53,944 nt of DNA, taken from a virus. Each line of letters starts with the position of its first letter. The stretch's first letter is position 1. Positions 4,636 to 11,667 of this stretch are shown here, piece by piece. Made by a program: the position numbers and the translations under genes. The notes under the pieces were generated by a model that was not told the DNA's origin, ran no database searches, and saw only the letters and a list, made by a program, of their open reading frames with translations. The DNA lies in the IMG/VR virus record IMGVR_UViG_3300005663_000055, positions 1 to 53,944 of that record. One strand, given 5' to 3'.

Positions 4636-7288
4636 CTGCTAAAGCCTCCTGGTAGAATTCGACTGCCGCCTTGTTGGTCTTGACATAGCTCGGGTCGAGC
4701 CGCTGCGCCAGTGACAGGCCTTCGATATTGCGCGCCCGTGACAGCGCCACGTAGGCGTGCCCAGCCTCGAAGCAGCTTCCGAGGTCGCAGTGCATGTACT
4801 CCAGGGTCATCCCCTGACTGTTGTGATTAACAAACCCGTTACCTATGTAGCTGTGATCCTCCGGGACATGCAGATCAAACACCTCTTTGCGGCAACGCCG
4901 AATCGATACGACTCGGTCTACAAACCACCCGTTTAAGCGCCAGTCCACGACCCGGGAGAACGCAGGGAACTTAGACCTGTCATTGGTAGCCTCGCAGGCG
5001 AACCCAGCCAACGAACCAAGGTGCCTGTGCGTAATCCGAACACCCTGCCGAACACCCTGCCGAACGCTGTTACGGAACTTTTTCGCTGCACCCTGAGGCA
5101 GGTGCAAGCGAACCGACTTACCGTAGGATCGGCCGTAGACCTGCTTCAATTCATCCATTGCTTCCGTTACCCAGGAGGAAGCATCTGGAATACCGCCAAG
5201 TTCAGACTTAGGTAGCCTGAAGACATCCGGCCGCCAACAAGGGGGAAACCGCTTCTTGAGGGCTGCCATTTTCCTGTCGACTCGGAAGCCTATGCCCGCG
5301 TAGAAACGGGTCGCGTCACTCAGATTAGTGATGTTGACCCGCCATGCCCGCTCTGTGAGTTCCGATACTTGGGATAAGATCCCCAAGTTTAGAAGCAGCG
5401 TCTGAACCTCAGACGCAAGAACACGTGAACTTGTAGTCAGGTGTATCCCAGAACTGTTTACTCCGCCGTCGGTGTCATACAATCCACGCAGGAACGATGC
5501 CTGCACAGCAATTGAACCTTGCAAAACAGAAGCCGGAACAGACTTCGACGGTGCCTTGCTGTATCCCAGACCCAGGTGTTCAAGAAAGACACGTACCCCG
5601 CGACAATGAAAGTAAGCTCGTGGGACTTCCCTACCCCTGTTCAACGTCACGGGAACACAAAACACGCTCTCTACAAAAGACTGAAAAAATTTCAGAGGCT
5701 CAACGTCACCCGAAGTGACCTCTACCCGTCCCTCAGCCTCATCCGTGACACAACCGTCACCAACTAAGACACCGAGGAACTCTGCCAACGGGAGTGTCAA
5801 GGAGCTAGGAAGAGAGTACTCGTGATCGTTCCCGTTGTAGTCGGGCTTCCTATCGAAAGCTAGGATAGAATCAGATCCTTCACTCTTGGTTCCGGAACGC
5901 ATCAACAACGCGTCACCCTGCGTGATGTCAGGTGCCAACTTCCAGTCAAACTGACCAGGAGACTGAACAGCGCGGAGCGGATGGCGAGGGCTCACCGTAA
6001 TGGATACCCCGCGCTCTGTAGTAATTTCGTAACAGTCCTCAACCACTCCTCGAAAAACCTGATTGGCACCACGCACACCAGCCTCTGTAAACACTGCGAT
6101 CCCGGGATCACGGCAGGACGCAGACCCAAGGTTGGCACCCGCTATGTCTTGTATTCTTCGCAAACCTGAGCATGTTGCGATGAGTGTGTCCCCGGCCACA
6201 CACTTGTGGATCGTGAGTGCCCAGGCCAGCTTGAGCGGGTACTGCATCATGGCGGCCAGGACGCTGCCGTTGCTGCCCTGGACCTCCCAGGATGCGATCT
6301 CGACCGGGACGACGTGCCCGTTGAGCTTCTCCACGTCGATGATCGGGTACCGGACCTTCTTGACGACGCCGCGCGTGCCGTTCACGTAGCCCATCATCGG
6401 GTTGTTCTTGACGAAGATGACCGGTGCGCCCTCCTTCAGGTAGAGCACGTGCTCGGCGATGCAGTTCTTCTTGAGGTTCGCGTAGTGTTTCTCCAAGCCG
6501 ATGTAGTCGGCATCGAAGGCGTGGGGCTTGCCCGGAAGCTGGGCGAGCTTCCCGCCGTTGATGTCGCGGACCATGTTGTTGGTGGCGAACAGGCGCGTGG
6601 GCTCCTCGGCGAGATCCCGGTTGACGCACTCGTCGAAGAACTCGACCGTATCCTGGCTGACCTGACCGCGCCGGATGGCGAGCAGGTGCATCAGGAAGTC
6701 GTTGTCCTCCTGCCGAAACACCTTGGTCAAGTAGCACAAGTTGAGATCCGCTTCGTGCCACGCGTCCGCGTCGTAAGCGAACACGACGTCCGCCTCCTGG
6801 CCAGGGATCTGGACCGGGGGAAGCTGAAGGAAGTCGCCGCAGAGGATCAGTTGGAGCCCGCCGAAGGGCTTGTCCCGCCTGCGGACCTTCCGGAGCCAGA
6901 AGTCCATCATGTTCATGTAGTCGCCGGTCAGCATCGAGACCTCGTCGATCACCAGCACATGCGCCTCAGTCATCCGCCGGTCGGCGTTGGCCCGGATAAT
7001 CTTGAGCCCGCCTTGGTTCAGCGACTCCTGGATGCTCTTGACGGTGCCCCGGATGGCTGTGCCCAGCCAACTGTGGATCGTGCGGCCCGACACGTTCACG
7101 GCCGCGATGCCCGTCGAGGCCGTGATGGCGACCTCTTTGCCCTCCACCCGGAGGTCGCGCACGATCTCCCGCAGCAACACGCTCTTGCCTGTACCGGCCG
7201 GTCCAGTGATGAGGATGTTGTAGCCGCTCATCGACGCGCGGTAGGCACGCTGCTGGTCATTCCCGAGTTTTATGAGTCCGCTTGGCAT
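4628..7288 (-). CDS. Pif1/RecD-like SF1B DNA helicase interrupted by an intein
   Basis: SF1B helicase of the Pif1/RecD/Dda group. The host protein has Walker A GPAGTGKS (residues 29-36), a TASTGIAA motif, Walker B VIDEVSM (113-119), GDFLQLPP (151-158) and, after intein removal, TIHK-SQGMTL plus AYVALSRAR, which are the late helicase motifs. Such enzymes move 5'-3' on ssDNA in phage replication, repair or recombination. The extein is 425 aa, normal for phage Dda-like proteins. The intein occupies residues 363-823 and sits exactly in the conserved HKSQG motif, a typical intein site. The gene precedes an HhH glycosylase and other small genes in one operon. Confidence 0.93.
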   Translation of the reverse strand: MPSGLIKLGNDQQRAYRASMSGYNILITGPAGTGKSVLLREIVRDLRVEGKEVAITASTGIAAVNVSGRTIHSWLGTAIRGTVKSIQESLNQGGLKIIRANADRRMTEAHVLVIDEVSMLTGDYMNMMDFWLRKVRRRDKPFGGLQLILCGDFLQLPPVQIPGQEADVVFAYDADAWHEADLNLCYLTKVFRQEDNDFLMHLLAIRRGQVSQDTVEFFDECVNRDLAEEPTRLFATNNMVRDINGGKLAQLPGKPHAFDADYIGLEKHYANLKKNCIAEHVLYLKEGAPVIFVKNNPMMGYVNGTRGVVKKVRYPIIDVEKLNGHVVPVEIASWEVQGSNGSVLAAMMQYPLKLAWALTIHKCVAGDTLIATCSGLRRIQDIAGANLGSASCRDPGIAVFTEAGVRGANQVFRGVVEDCYEITTERGVSITVSPRHPLRAVQSPGQFDWKLAPDITQGDALLMRSGTKSEGSDSILAFDRKPDYNGNDHEYSLPSSLTLPLAEFLGVLVGDGCVTDEAEGRVEVTSGDVEPLKFFQSFVESVFCVPVTLNRGREVPRAYFHCRGVRVFLEHLGLGYSKAPSKSVPASVLQGSIAVQASFLRGLYDTDGGVNSSGIHLTTSSRVLASEVQTLLLNLGILSQVSELTERAWRVNITNLSDATRFYAGIGFRVDRKMAALKKRFPPCWRPDVFRLPKSELGGIPDASSWVTEAMDELKQVYGRSYGKSVRLHLPQGAAKKFRNSVRQGVRQGVRITHRHLGSLAGFACEATNDRSKFPAFSRVVDWRLNGWFVDRVVSIRRCRKEVFDLHVPEDHSYIGNGFVNHNSQGMTLEYMHCDLGSCFEAGHAYVALSRARNIEGLSLAQRLDPSYVKTNKAAVEFYQEALADG
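4820..6202 (-). mobile_element. LAGLIDADG intein in the helicase, 461 aa
   Basis: It starts at Cys363 (CVAGDTLIAT), has a block B histidine motif (SITVSPRHPL), two LAGLIDADG helices (LAEFLGVLVGDG near 501-512 and ASFLRGLYDTDGG near 597-609) and ends FVNHN before Ser824 of the extein. All splicing residues (Cys1, His of block B, His-Asn, Ser+1) are visible, so splicing competence and an active homing endonuclease are likely. The DNA is visibly less GC-rich than the flanking helicase sequence. It contains a 12-bp tandem repeat encoding VRQGVRQGVR. Confidence 0.93.
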
Positions 7289-7294
7289 CGGCGA

Positions 7295-7666
7295 TTAAAC
7301 TCCTGTGACTCCGGGGTACAGCCGCATCAGTCTGCGATCTACGTCCCAGACAAAATGGTCCTTAAAATCATTGGCAAAACGCTGACCCATCGACCTCTCC
7401 GAGGAGGACCTGAAGATTATCTCAGTCGTCTCCACCTGGAGTCGGTCGCAGGCCAGGACCCTGTTGGAGAAACCCAGGTCGTGTGCGATGTGGACAGCCA
7501 TCTCCATCAACCTGGAGACCTCCCTCCACTGCGCACAGACGACCATGATCGGGCTCACGTCCGGCCAGTCCGCGCACTGAACGACTGACACCAGCATGTC
7601 GTAAGTCCGACCGCCACCTCGGGCAGGCTTCGACAAGTAGTTCTCGTGCAGCCGTTCGAGATCCAT
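7295..7666 (-). CDS. hypothetical protein, 123 aa
   Basis: ATG at 7666 overlaps the TAA of the upstream glycosylase-like gene (TAATG). An upstream in-frame ATG at 7699 lies inside that gene and lacks a Shine-Dalgarno. The product has Rossmann-like alternation (VVCAQWREV, VLACDRLQV) and conserved-looking RSSSERSMGQRF, but I cannot assign a family. The next gene downstream is the helicase. Confidence 0.75.
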   Translation of the reverse strand: MDLERLHENYLSKPARGGGRTYDMLVSVVQCADWPDVSPIMVVCAQWREVSRLMEMAVHIAHDLGFSNRVLACDRLQVETTEIIFRSSSERSMGQRFANDFKDHFVWDVDRRLMRLYPGVTGV

Positions 7667-8214
7667 TACGTCCAGTCGCCCTTGGCCCGGTCCTTCCATA
7701 ACACATCGTCCAACTGGGTCGGGTCCACCTCCAGCCGGTCGGCAATCTTCAGGTACTCTTCCTCAAGCTCGGCGTACCGCTTCGGGCTCTGCGGCGTCTG
7801 CCTGGGCACGTTCTCGACTCCCTGCTCGGCCAGGAAGCGGAGGATGTGTACGTCCAGGATCGCCACGCGCGAGCCCGGCCTGCTGTAGCCTACGAAGAAC
7901 CGCGAGGTCTTCGGGCCGATGCCTGGAAGCGCTTCGAGGTTCGCCAAGCTGCACGTCCGCAGGTCCAGGTCGCGCTCGAACAGCCGCTCGAAGCAGGCCT
8001 GAATGATCCGGTACTTTCCCATCTTGACTTCGCGCAGCCGCGCCTCGAACCGGCCCGCCGCCCGGAGTTCCCGGATGTAGGCGAACAGATCCGTCCGGCC
8101 GTCGGCAAAGACCTTCATCTTCTCCTGGATGATGTAGGCCTGCTTCCCGGCTACACACACGCCCAGGAAGAACAGCCACTCCAGTTCTTCGTCGGTACGC
8201 TCTCGCCGCTGCAT
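7666..8214 (-). CDS. HhH-GPD DNA glycosylase/AP lyase-like protein
   Basis: A helix-hairpin-helix LEALPGIGPKTSRFF (about 93-107) is followed by VAILDVHILRFL, which matches the HhH-GPD base-excision superfamily. The lysine of the hairpin and the Asp of LDVH align with the catalytic Lys and Asp of endonuclease III-type bifunctional glycosylases. There is no 4Fe-4S cysteine cluster at the C-terminus, unlike endonuclease III, so it is closer to Ogg-like or archaeal short forms. At 182 aa it is compact. Substrate not predictable. ATG at 8214 has GGAG 6 nt upstream. It lies in an operon with the helicase and a DUF1643 protein. Confidence 0.82.
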   Translation of the reverse strand: MQRRERTDEELEWLFFLGVCVAGKQAYIIQEKMKVFADGRTDLFAYIRELRAAGRFEARLREVKMGKYRIIQACFERLFERDLDLRTCSLANLEALPGIGPKTSRFFVGYSRPGSRVAILDVHILRFLAEQGVENVPRQTPQSPKRYAELEEEYLKIADRLEVDPTQLDDVLWKDRAKGDWT

Positions 8215-8217
8215 GGA

Positions 8218-8763
8218 TCACTCCGAGTAGCCCTCGAACATCTTACACGGCGTGTCCTTCTTCAGGTAGAGCGGGTGCTTCGGTTCTCCGCCTGCGCACT
8301 GCCCCAAGCTGAAGAGCGGAGTGCCCGTACCCTTCAGGAGCTTGTAAACCTTCCGGCCACCATCACGCCAGTGGCCGTCGTTCCCCCAGGCCAGGACCAC
8401 GGCCTTCGAGTGCTCGGCCACCCTGGTCAGCCATCCTGGGTTCTGCGGCCCCTCGGCCTCCTTGATCGTCTGCTCCTTCAGCACCTTGGGCTTCGTCGCG
8501 CGGAAGGCCCACAGATTCGCCATGTAGATCCCGTCGTAGCCCCACGCCTTGGCAAAGTTCACGCACCGTACAATCGTGTTGTCATCTTCCGTCTCGTCAG
8601 CCGTCGACGGGTTCAGGCCGATGAAGGCCAGCATCTTCAGATCCGGCCGCGCGTCGCCGTTCCAGATCCGCCAGAGCACGTACCGGTACTGGCGTGAGAC
8701 GCTGAGGATCGCACCGATGTCTTTCGCTGGTGGTAGCACGTAACTTGCCGCATCATCGAGCAT
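8218..8763 (-). CDS. DUF1643 family protein, 181 aa
   Basis: The core LAFIGLNPSTADETEDDNTI followed by RCVNFAKAWGYDGIYMANL and WAFRATKP is the signature of DUF1643, a family of uncharacterised proteins common in phages and bacteria. The C-terminal VVLAWGNDGHW and the final histidine region also fit. Biochemical role unknown. The gene overlaps the preceding small gene by about 11 nt and is 3 nt upstream of the glycosylase gene. Confidence 0.88.
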   Translation of the reverse strand: MLDDAASYVLPPAKDIGAILSVSRQYRYVLWRIWNGDARPDLKMLAFIGLNPSTADETEDDNTIVRCVNFAKAWGYDGIYMANLWAFRATKPKVLKEQTIKEAEGPQNPGWLTRVAEHSKAVVLAWGNDGHWRDGGRKVYKLLKGTGTPLFSLGQCAGGEPKHPLYLKKDTPCKMFEGYSE

Positions 8764-8962
8764 ACGGCTTTCCGATCTCCTTGACCTTGACCTTGCCCAG
8801 ACGCGCCTGCTTGTGCCAAGCGTCGTCGATGATCGACTGCATGTTCGCGAAGCCTATGTCCTGTAGGCAGATCTCAACGTCGCCCAGTCGCAGCGACCCG
8901 CCGCGTACGAGGTGCTCGAAGTCGTCGTGGCCCAACACGAATCTGGTGACTGGATCGCTCAT
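8753..8962 (-). CDS. hypothetical protein, 69 aa
   Basis: I prefer ATG at 8962 (GGAG 9 nt upstream) over TTG at 8977. Short acidic/basic protein (MSDPVTRFVLGHDDFEHLV...) without recognisable domains. It begins 20 nt after the 3' end of the CTA-anticodon tRNA and its stop overlaps the start of the DUF1643 gene, so it is translated from the tRNA-containing transcript. Confidence 0.65.
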   Translation of the reverse strand: MSDPVTRFVLGHDDFEHLVRGGSLRLGDVEICLQDIGFANMQSIIDDAWHKQARLGKVKVKEIGKPYAR

Positions 8963-8982
8963 CAGCACAAGCTCCAAAAGTT

Positions 8983-9059
8983 TGGCGCACCCGGAGGGAG
9001 TCGAACCCTCAACCCACGGTGCTAGAATCCGCGTGCTCGGCCAGTTGAGCTTCGGGTGC
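8983..9059 (-). tRNA. tRNA-Sup(CTA), predicted amber-reading tRNA
   Basis: Full cloverleaf: acceptor GCACCCG/CGGGTGC, D-arm GCTC/GAGC, T-arm GAGGG-TTCGACT-CCCTC, G73 and encoded CCA. The anticodon stem CGCGG/CCGTG encloses ATTCTAGCA. With the closing A-A opposition the 7-nt loop is TTCTAGC, with U33, anticodon CTA and G37, which reads UAG. The alternative register (anticodon TCT, Arg) would leave two mismatches in the stem. The amino acid carried is unknown. It lies apart from the main array, alone between two small genes. Confidence 0.75.
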
Positions 9060-9060
9060 G

Positions 9061-9297
9061 TCAGATATCATCAGCGTCGAAGAACACCTCACCACACGTA
9101 CAGTCAGACCGGTGACAGTAGTAGAACGGCCACGACGGCCGCGCCCGGTAGTGGTCCATCCCCCAGTGCCTGTCACTCTCACGGGTGAAGAGGTACCGCC
9201 ACTGGTGCCACCACGCCAGAATCTGACCGACCACCCAGGCGCAGATGTACTTGCCGAGCCAAGGTAGTGCTCTGTGGAGTCCGCGTTCTATCCTCAT
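9061..9297 (-). CDS. hypothetical protein, 78 aa, possibly leaderless
   Basis: ATG at 9297 lies 6 nt after a GATAAT -10 element with no Shine-Dalgarno, so a leaderless message is possible. An in-frame ATG at 9489 would add 64 residues from an A/T-tract region that looks non-coding. The N-terminal half is aromatic and amphipathic (ICAWVVGQILAWWHQWRYLF). The C-terminus has a CTC knuckle and an acidic end. Function unknown. Confidence 0.6.
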   Translation of the reverse strand: MRIERGLHRALPWLGKYICAWVVGQILAWWHQWRYLFTRESDRHWGMDHYRARPSWPFYYCHRSDCTCGEVFFDADDI

Positions 9298-9300
9298 GTC

Positions 9301-9324
9301 TGTATTATCGGATTGGACCGGCAA
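9301..9324 (-). promoter_or_regulatory. promoter with AATCCGATAAT motif
   Basis: The minus strand reads TTGCCGGTCCAATCCGATAA followed by TACAGAC and an ATG. GATAAT is at -10 spacing from that ATG, consistent with a transcription start at or next to the start codon. It is a clear copy of the recurring motif. Confidence 0.55.
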
Positions 9325-9500
9325 TATGCCTCGGGAAATTCGGCCTTTGAAAACCTGGGGGCAACCAAAAATTTCCTGCACCTCCAAGCTCAGGGAAAAC
9401 GGCCTGCCAAAAACGGAAACCCGACCAAAAATTTTCCAGGGTCCGAATCTCAGGAGGTTTTCGCCTGGAAAGATCGCAACCAAGGCCATTTCAGCCTCTT
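9325..9500 (-). other. A/T-tract promoter-upstream region
   Basis: No convincing gene. The minus strand repeats short units of the type GGAAAATTTTTGG and GGAAATTTTTGG separated by GC-rich spacers, quite unlike the flanking coding DNA. Similar but shorter A/T tracts precede the motif at 14010. Possible UP-element, curvature or protein-binding array. Confidence 0.45.
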
Positions 9501-9507
9501 TTCGGCC

Positions 9508-9774
9508 CTAGAAGCCCTTCAATAACAGTCCCGTGGGCGATCTGGGGGCGTCTGGAGGGGGTGCTGGGATCAGAACACCCCACCGCTTGACCCTGGGGGC
9601 CGGGAAGACCTCCGCGTAGCCCGCGATGAGGAACGTCTGAGGGAAATCGGGCAGGAATTTGACGACGTGCCACTGGCCGACCTCGTAGTCGACAGGGCCG
9701 CCCGTGATCGCCTCCGCCAACTGCGCAAAGTACGCTCCCGGCGAGCTTGGAGGATTGGGCACGCTCTGCGTCAT
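9508..9774 (-). CDS. hypothetical protein, 88 aa
   Basis: This frame (WHVVKFLPDFPQTFLIAGYA) is protein-like. The overlapping frame starting with GTG at 9787 is Arg/Gly rich and looks like a shadow. ATG at 9774 has no Shine-Dalgarno but follows an AT-rich TTAAAATACT. It ends with TAG and the frame stays open through the A/T-tract region into the 9297 gene. Function unknown. Confidence 0.55.
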   Translation of the reverse strand: MTQSVPNPPSSPGAYFAQLAEAITGGPVDYEVGQWHVVKFLPDFPQTFLIAGYAEVFPAPRVKRWGVLIPAPPPDAPRSPTGLLLKGF

Positions 9775-9792
9775 AGTATTTTAACACGGGAC

Positions 9793-9808
9793 CAATTATA
9801 CAGGATCA
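9793..9808 (-). promoter_or_regulatory. possible promoter -10 region
   Basis: The minus strand has GATCCTGTATAAT, a consensus TATAAT preceded by ATCC, about 20 nt before the ATG at 9774. No convincing -35 at 17 nt. Confidence 0.35.
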
Positions 9809-9863
9809 GCCGACGCGCCCAGTACAATTCGCACCCCCGGCCCCGCGCCACCAAGGTGACTCG

Positions 9864-10067
9864 TTAGCCTACGGCCTTGACGCCCTGGGCTTCCATGCCC
9901 TTGCGTCCCTGGGCCGCATCGAACTCGACCTTTTGGCCTTCGTCCAACTTCTTGAAGCCCTCCATGTCGATGTTCGAGTAGTGAATGAACAGGTCATCGC
10001 CGCCGTCATCCGGCGTGATGAACCCGAAACCTTTTGCCTCGTTAAACCACTTCACTGTTCCTGTCAC
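9864..10067 (-). CDS. cold-shock domain protein, 67 aa
   Basis: A complete CspA-type OB fold: [19 protein letters not shown] contains the RNP1 motif KGFGFI, and DLFIHYSNI is RNP2-like. These proteins bind single-stranded RNA or DNA and melt RNA structure. In a phage dense with structured RNA this could help translation or antitermination, which is inference. Length is standard for the family. GTG at 10067 overlaps the TGA of the preceding small ORF (GTGA). Confidence 0.95.
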   Translation of the reverse strand: MTGTVKWFNEAKGFGFITPDDGGDDLFIHYSNIDMEGFKKLDEGQKVEFDAAQGRKGMEAQGVKAVG

Positions 10068-10162
10068 GTGACTGACTCCTGATCCATGATGCGGCGATCC
10101 AAATCCTGCTGGAGCACCTGACGATCTCTCTTGTTACTGTTGCGCTTCGCTCGCCGGGCCAT
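10064..10162 (-). CDS. small basic protein, 32 aa
   Basis: ATG at 10162 gives [17 protein letters not shown] and ends in a TGA overlapping the GTG of the cold-shock gene. It is highly basic. No good Shine-Dalgarno. It may act as a coupling leader for csp. The upstream frame can be extended to 10273 but without a clear start signal. Confidence 0.35.
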   Translation of the reverse strand: MARRAKRNSNKRDRQVLQQDLDRRIMDQESVT

Positions 10163-10229
10163 TCCGCGACGATTCCCGATGCAACTTGCGTCGTTCTTCT
10201 GGTGGATGTGCTGATGGTTGAACGTGGTA

Positions 10230-10298
10230 CTAGACACACTTACGTCCCTGCTTCTTGCACCTGCGTTCCGCACGCCGACAGCGGCGTCTGTTCTTCAT
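10230..10298 (-). CDS. possible 22-aa Cys/Arg-rich peptide
   Basis: The open frame MKNRRRCRRAERRCKKQGR continues KCV and ends at TAG. Composition is striking (three Cys, mostly Arg/Lys) but there is no Shine-Dalgarno. Kept as a weak candidate. Confidence 0.25.
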   Translation of the reverse strand: MKNRRRCRRAERRCKKQGRKCV

Positions 10299-10369
10299 CA
10301 CAGCGCGCGGATCTCGGGGACGTCGCCAGTCGCCGCGAGAGCCGTAGATGTTGTCTGGACCAAATGGCA

Positions 10370-10564
10370 TCAGCAGGTCCGACAGTACCCAGGCTTTCGG
10401 GTGATCGCCACGTCGTTCGGGCCGATGACCTCAAGCCTGACGTTTCGCAGCGTCCCTCGGTCCGGAATGATGAAGATGGGAGATCCAGTGTACTCCTCTG
10501 CGCCTGTGATCTCCACGCCCGAAATCTTTGCCCTCCCCAAGGCAACAACGAGAGGCTTGCTCAT
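10370..10564 (-). CDS. hypothetical protein, 64 aa
   Basis: ATG at 10564 overlaps the stop of the upstream gene (ATGA). Beta-rich sequence (KISGVEITGAEEY, SPIFIIPDRGTL, VRLEVIGPNDVAI). No family recognised. It probably forms a two-gene unit with the 10561-10761 ORF. Confidence 0.65.
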   Translation of the reverse strand: MSKPLVVALGRAKISGVEITGAEEYTGSPIFIIPDRGTLRNVRLEVIGPNDVAITRKPGYCRTC

Positions 10565-10761
10565 GTTCTTGTCCCTCCTGTGCGAAATGTGAGCCTGATC
10601 TCTACAGCTTGTGTCTCTCCGGGCATCGAGATGCGCGGATATCTGACATCGACTTTCCGAACTCCAGAACACTTTGAGCGAACAAGGTCACGCCACTTCT
10701 GGAAGGCCTCCAGCACACTTGGATCGGGATGGCCCTCGGTTGTTCCGGCCTTCTGAGCCAT
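10561..10761 (-). CDS. hypothetical protein, 66 aa
   Basis: ATG at 10761 with GGAG 8 nt upstream. The N-terminal third is helical, the rest beta-rich (KVDVRYPRISM, AVEIRLTF). No family recognised. It is translationally coupled to the next gene through ATGA. Confidence 0.65.
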   Translation of the reverse strand: MAQKAGTTEGHPDPSVLEAFQKWRDLVRSKCSGVRKVDVRYPRISMPGETQAVEIRLTFRTGGTRT

Positions 10762-11075
10762 GCTATGATCTCCTCGTTGCCGTCTCTCCGGCTGTCACGT
10801 CTAGTGCCGGGATTTGAAAACCCGACGTTCAGTTCCTCTACACTGCCCGGCTCAGGCAGCCCCCTTAGCGCGCCGGGAATTCAGGAGGCCGATCACCCGT
10901 TCCCTTGCGGGACCCACGCGCGGTGAAAGACAAAATTGGTCTCCCGGTATCGACGGGAGCACCCGTCCCCACGTCGGTATACACCGCGCCTGGGATCGGC
11001 ATTCGCTGCGCCCCGGTGCCCTTGAGGCCTCCGCTCTACCCGGATCTATCTGAACGAAGGCGGCTCCGGTTCGGG

Positions 11076-11102
11076 TCCTATCGGATTACCGCACACTGTC
11101 AA
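11076..11102 (-). promoter_or_regulatory. possible promoter with AATCCGATA motif
   Basis: The minus strand reads TTGACAGTGTGCGGTAATCC then GATAGGAC. A perfect TTGACA stands 16 nt ahead of TAGGAC and the recurring AATCCGATA is embedded. Confidence 0.4.
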
Positions 11103-11221
11103 CGACACAGCGACTTGATCAGCCGTTTATGACAGGGACATGCCCCACCCGTGCCATGCGGACCGAAGTCCAGGCCCTGGGAATTACGAGCAAGAATCCC
11201 TGCCAAATTCGTCGTCTCGAC

Positions 11222-11292
11222 AAGCACTGGGATTTTAACCCACTCTCCAGTCGGAACTCTTGGTGTCCCGCTCACGGCTAGCTCAAGTGCCC
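11222..11292 (-). other. tRNA-Leu(CAA)-like element, degenerate
   Basis: GGGCACT/AGTGCTT pair as an acceptor (two G-U), GCT/AGC as a D-stem, and GGGAC/GTTCC enclose a 7-nt loop ACCAAGA (anticodon CAA but C33). The T-loop-like TTAAAAT is closed by only three G-C pairs. No CCA. Probably a pseudo-tRNA. Confidence 0.3.
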
Positions 11293-11484
11293 TCACAACG
11301 GGCACGGCCGGTTTTCAGTCTCGTGGATGAGGAACACAGATACCGGCAAACTTCCCCATCATTGGGGCTTCTTGTGGAGGCCCCGTGCTGCGTCACCGAT
11401 GACGAAAGATTCTTTGGTGAAGCCTTTCGGACAGGGTGGGGGCTACGCCCAGTGGACCTCTCAGCCCGCCCAGCTTCATAAGTT

Positions 11485-11667
11485 CTAACCGTCTACAAAC
11501 ACCACCCGGTCCACGAGTCGCTGAACAAACGTCGCGTACTCCAGCAGCGCTTTGATGCTTCTGGGCTCGTCGCTTCTTTCAGCGTCGAGCCGGGTATTCC
11601 TAAGATGTTCGGTCCGTGAGGCAACCCTAAGTCGTGCACCCTTGGCTCGGGTTTCGTCTCTGGTCAT
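11485..11667 (-). CDS. hypothetical protein, 60 aa
   Basis: ATG at 11667 overlaps the TGA of the HNH gene (ATGA). Basic N-terminal half, hydrophobic C-terminal helix (LLEYATFVQRLVDRVVFV). Stop codon TAG. It is coupled to the HNH nuclease gene and its role is unknown. Confidence 0.6.
   Translation of the reverse strand: MTRDETRAKGARLRVASRTEHLRNTRLDAERSDEPRSIKALLEYATFVQRLVDRVVFVDG

Larger units (their letters stand above)
10765..11484 (-). other. gene-poor stretch with tRNA-like remnants and hairpins
   Basis: No protein gene is convincing here. Visible structures are a 45-nt element GCCGGG/CCCGGC at 10803-10852 containing a TTTTCAAAT loop like a T-arm, a hairpin CTCCCG-TCGATAC-CGGGAG near 10940-10960, a GGAC-TTCG-GTCC tetraloop hairpin near 11158-11180 and a Leu(CAA)-like element at 11222-11292. 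It looks like a decayed or highly derived part of the tRNA array. Confidence 0.4.

Noticed and set aside
8983-9059. Whole-genome amber reassignment.
   Set aside because: TAG is a common terminator here, including in tail genes, and large genes contain no internal TAG; only partial or conditional suppression is tenable.
9491-9787. Alternative GTG-started frame of 98 aa 7 nt after TATAAT.
   Set aside because: Its Arg/Gly-rich composition is that of a shadow frame; the 88-aa frame is more protein-like.
11099-11305. Minus-strand ORF of 68 aa.
   Set aside because: No start signal, composition unlike neighbours and overlap with a tRNA-like fold.
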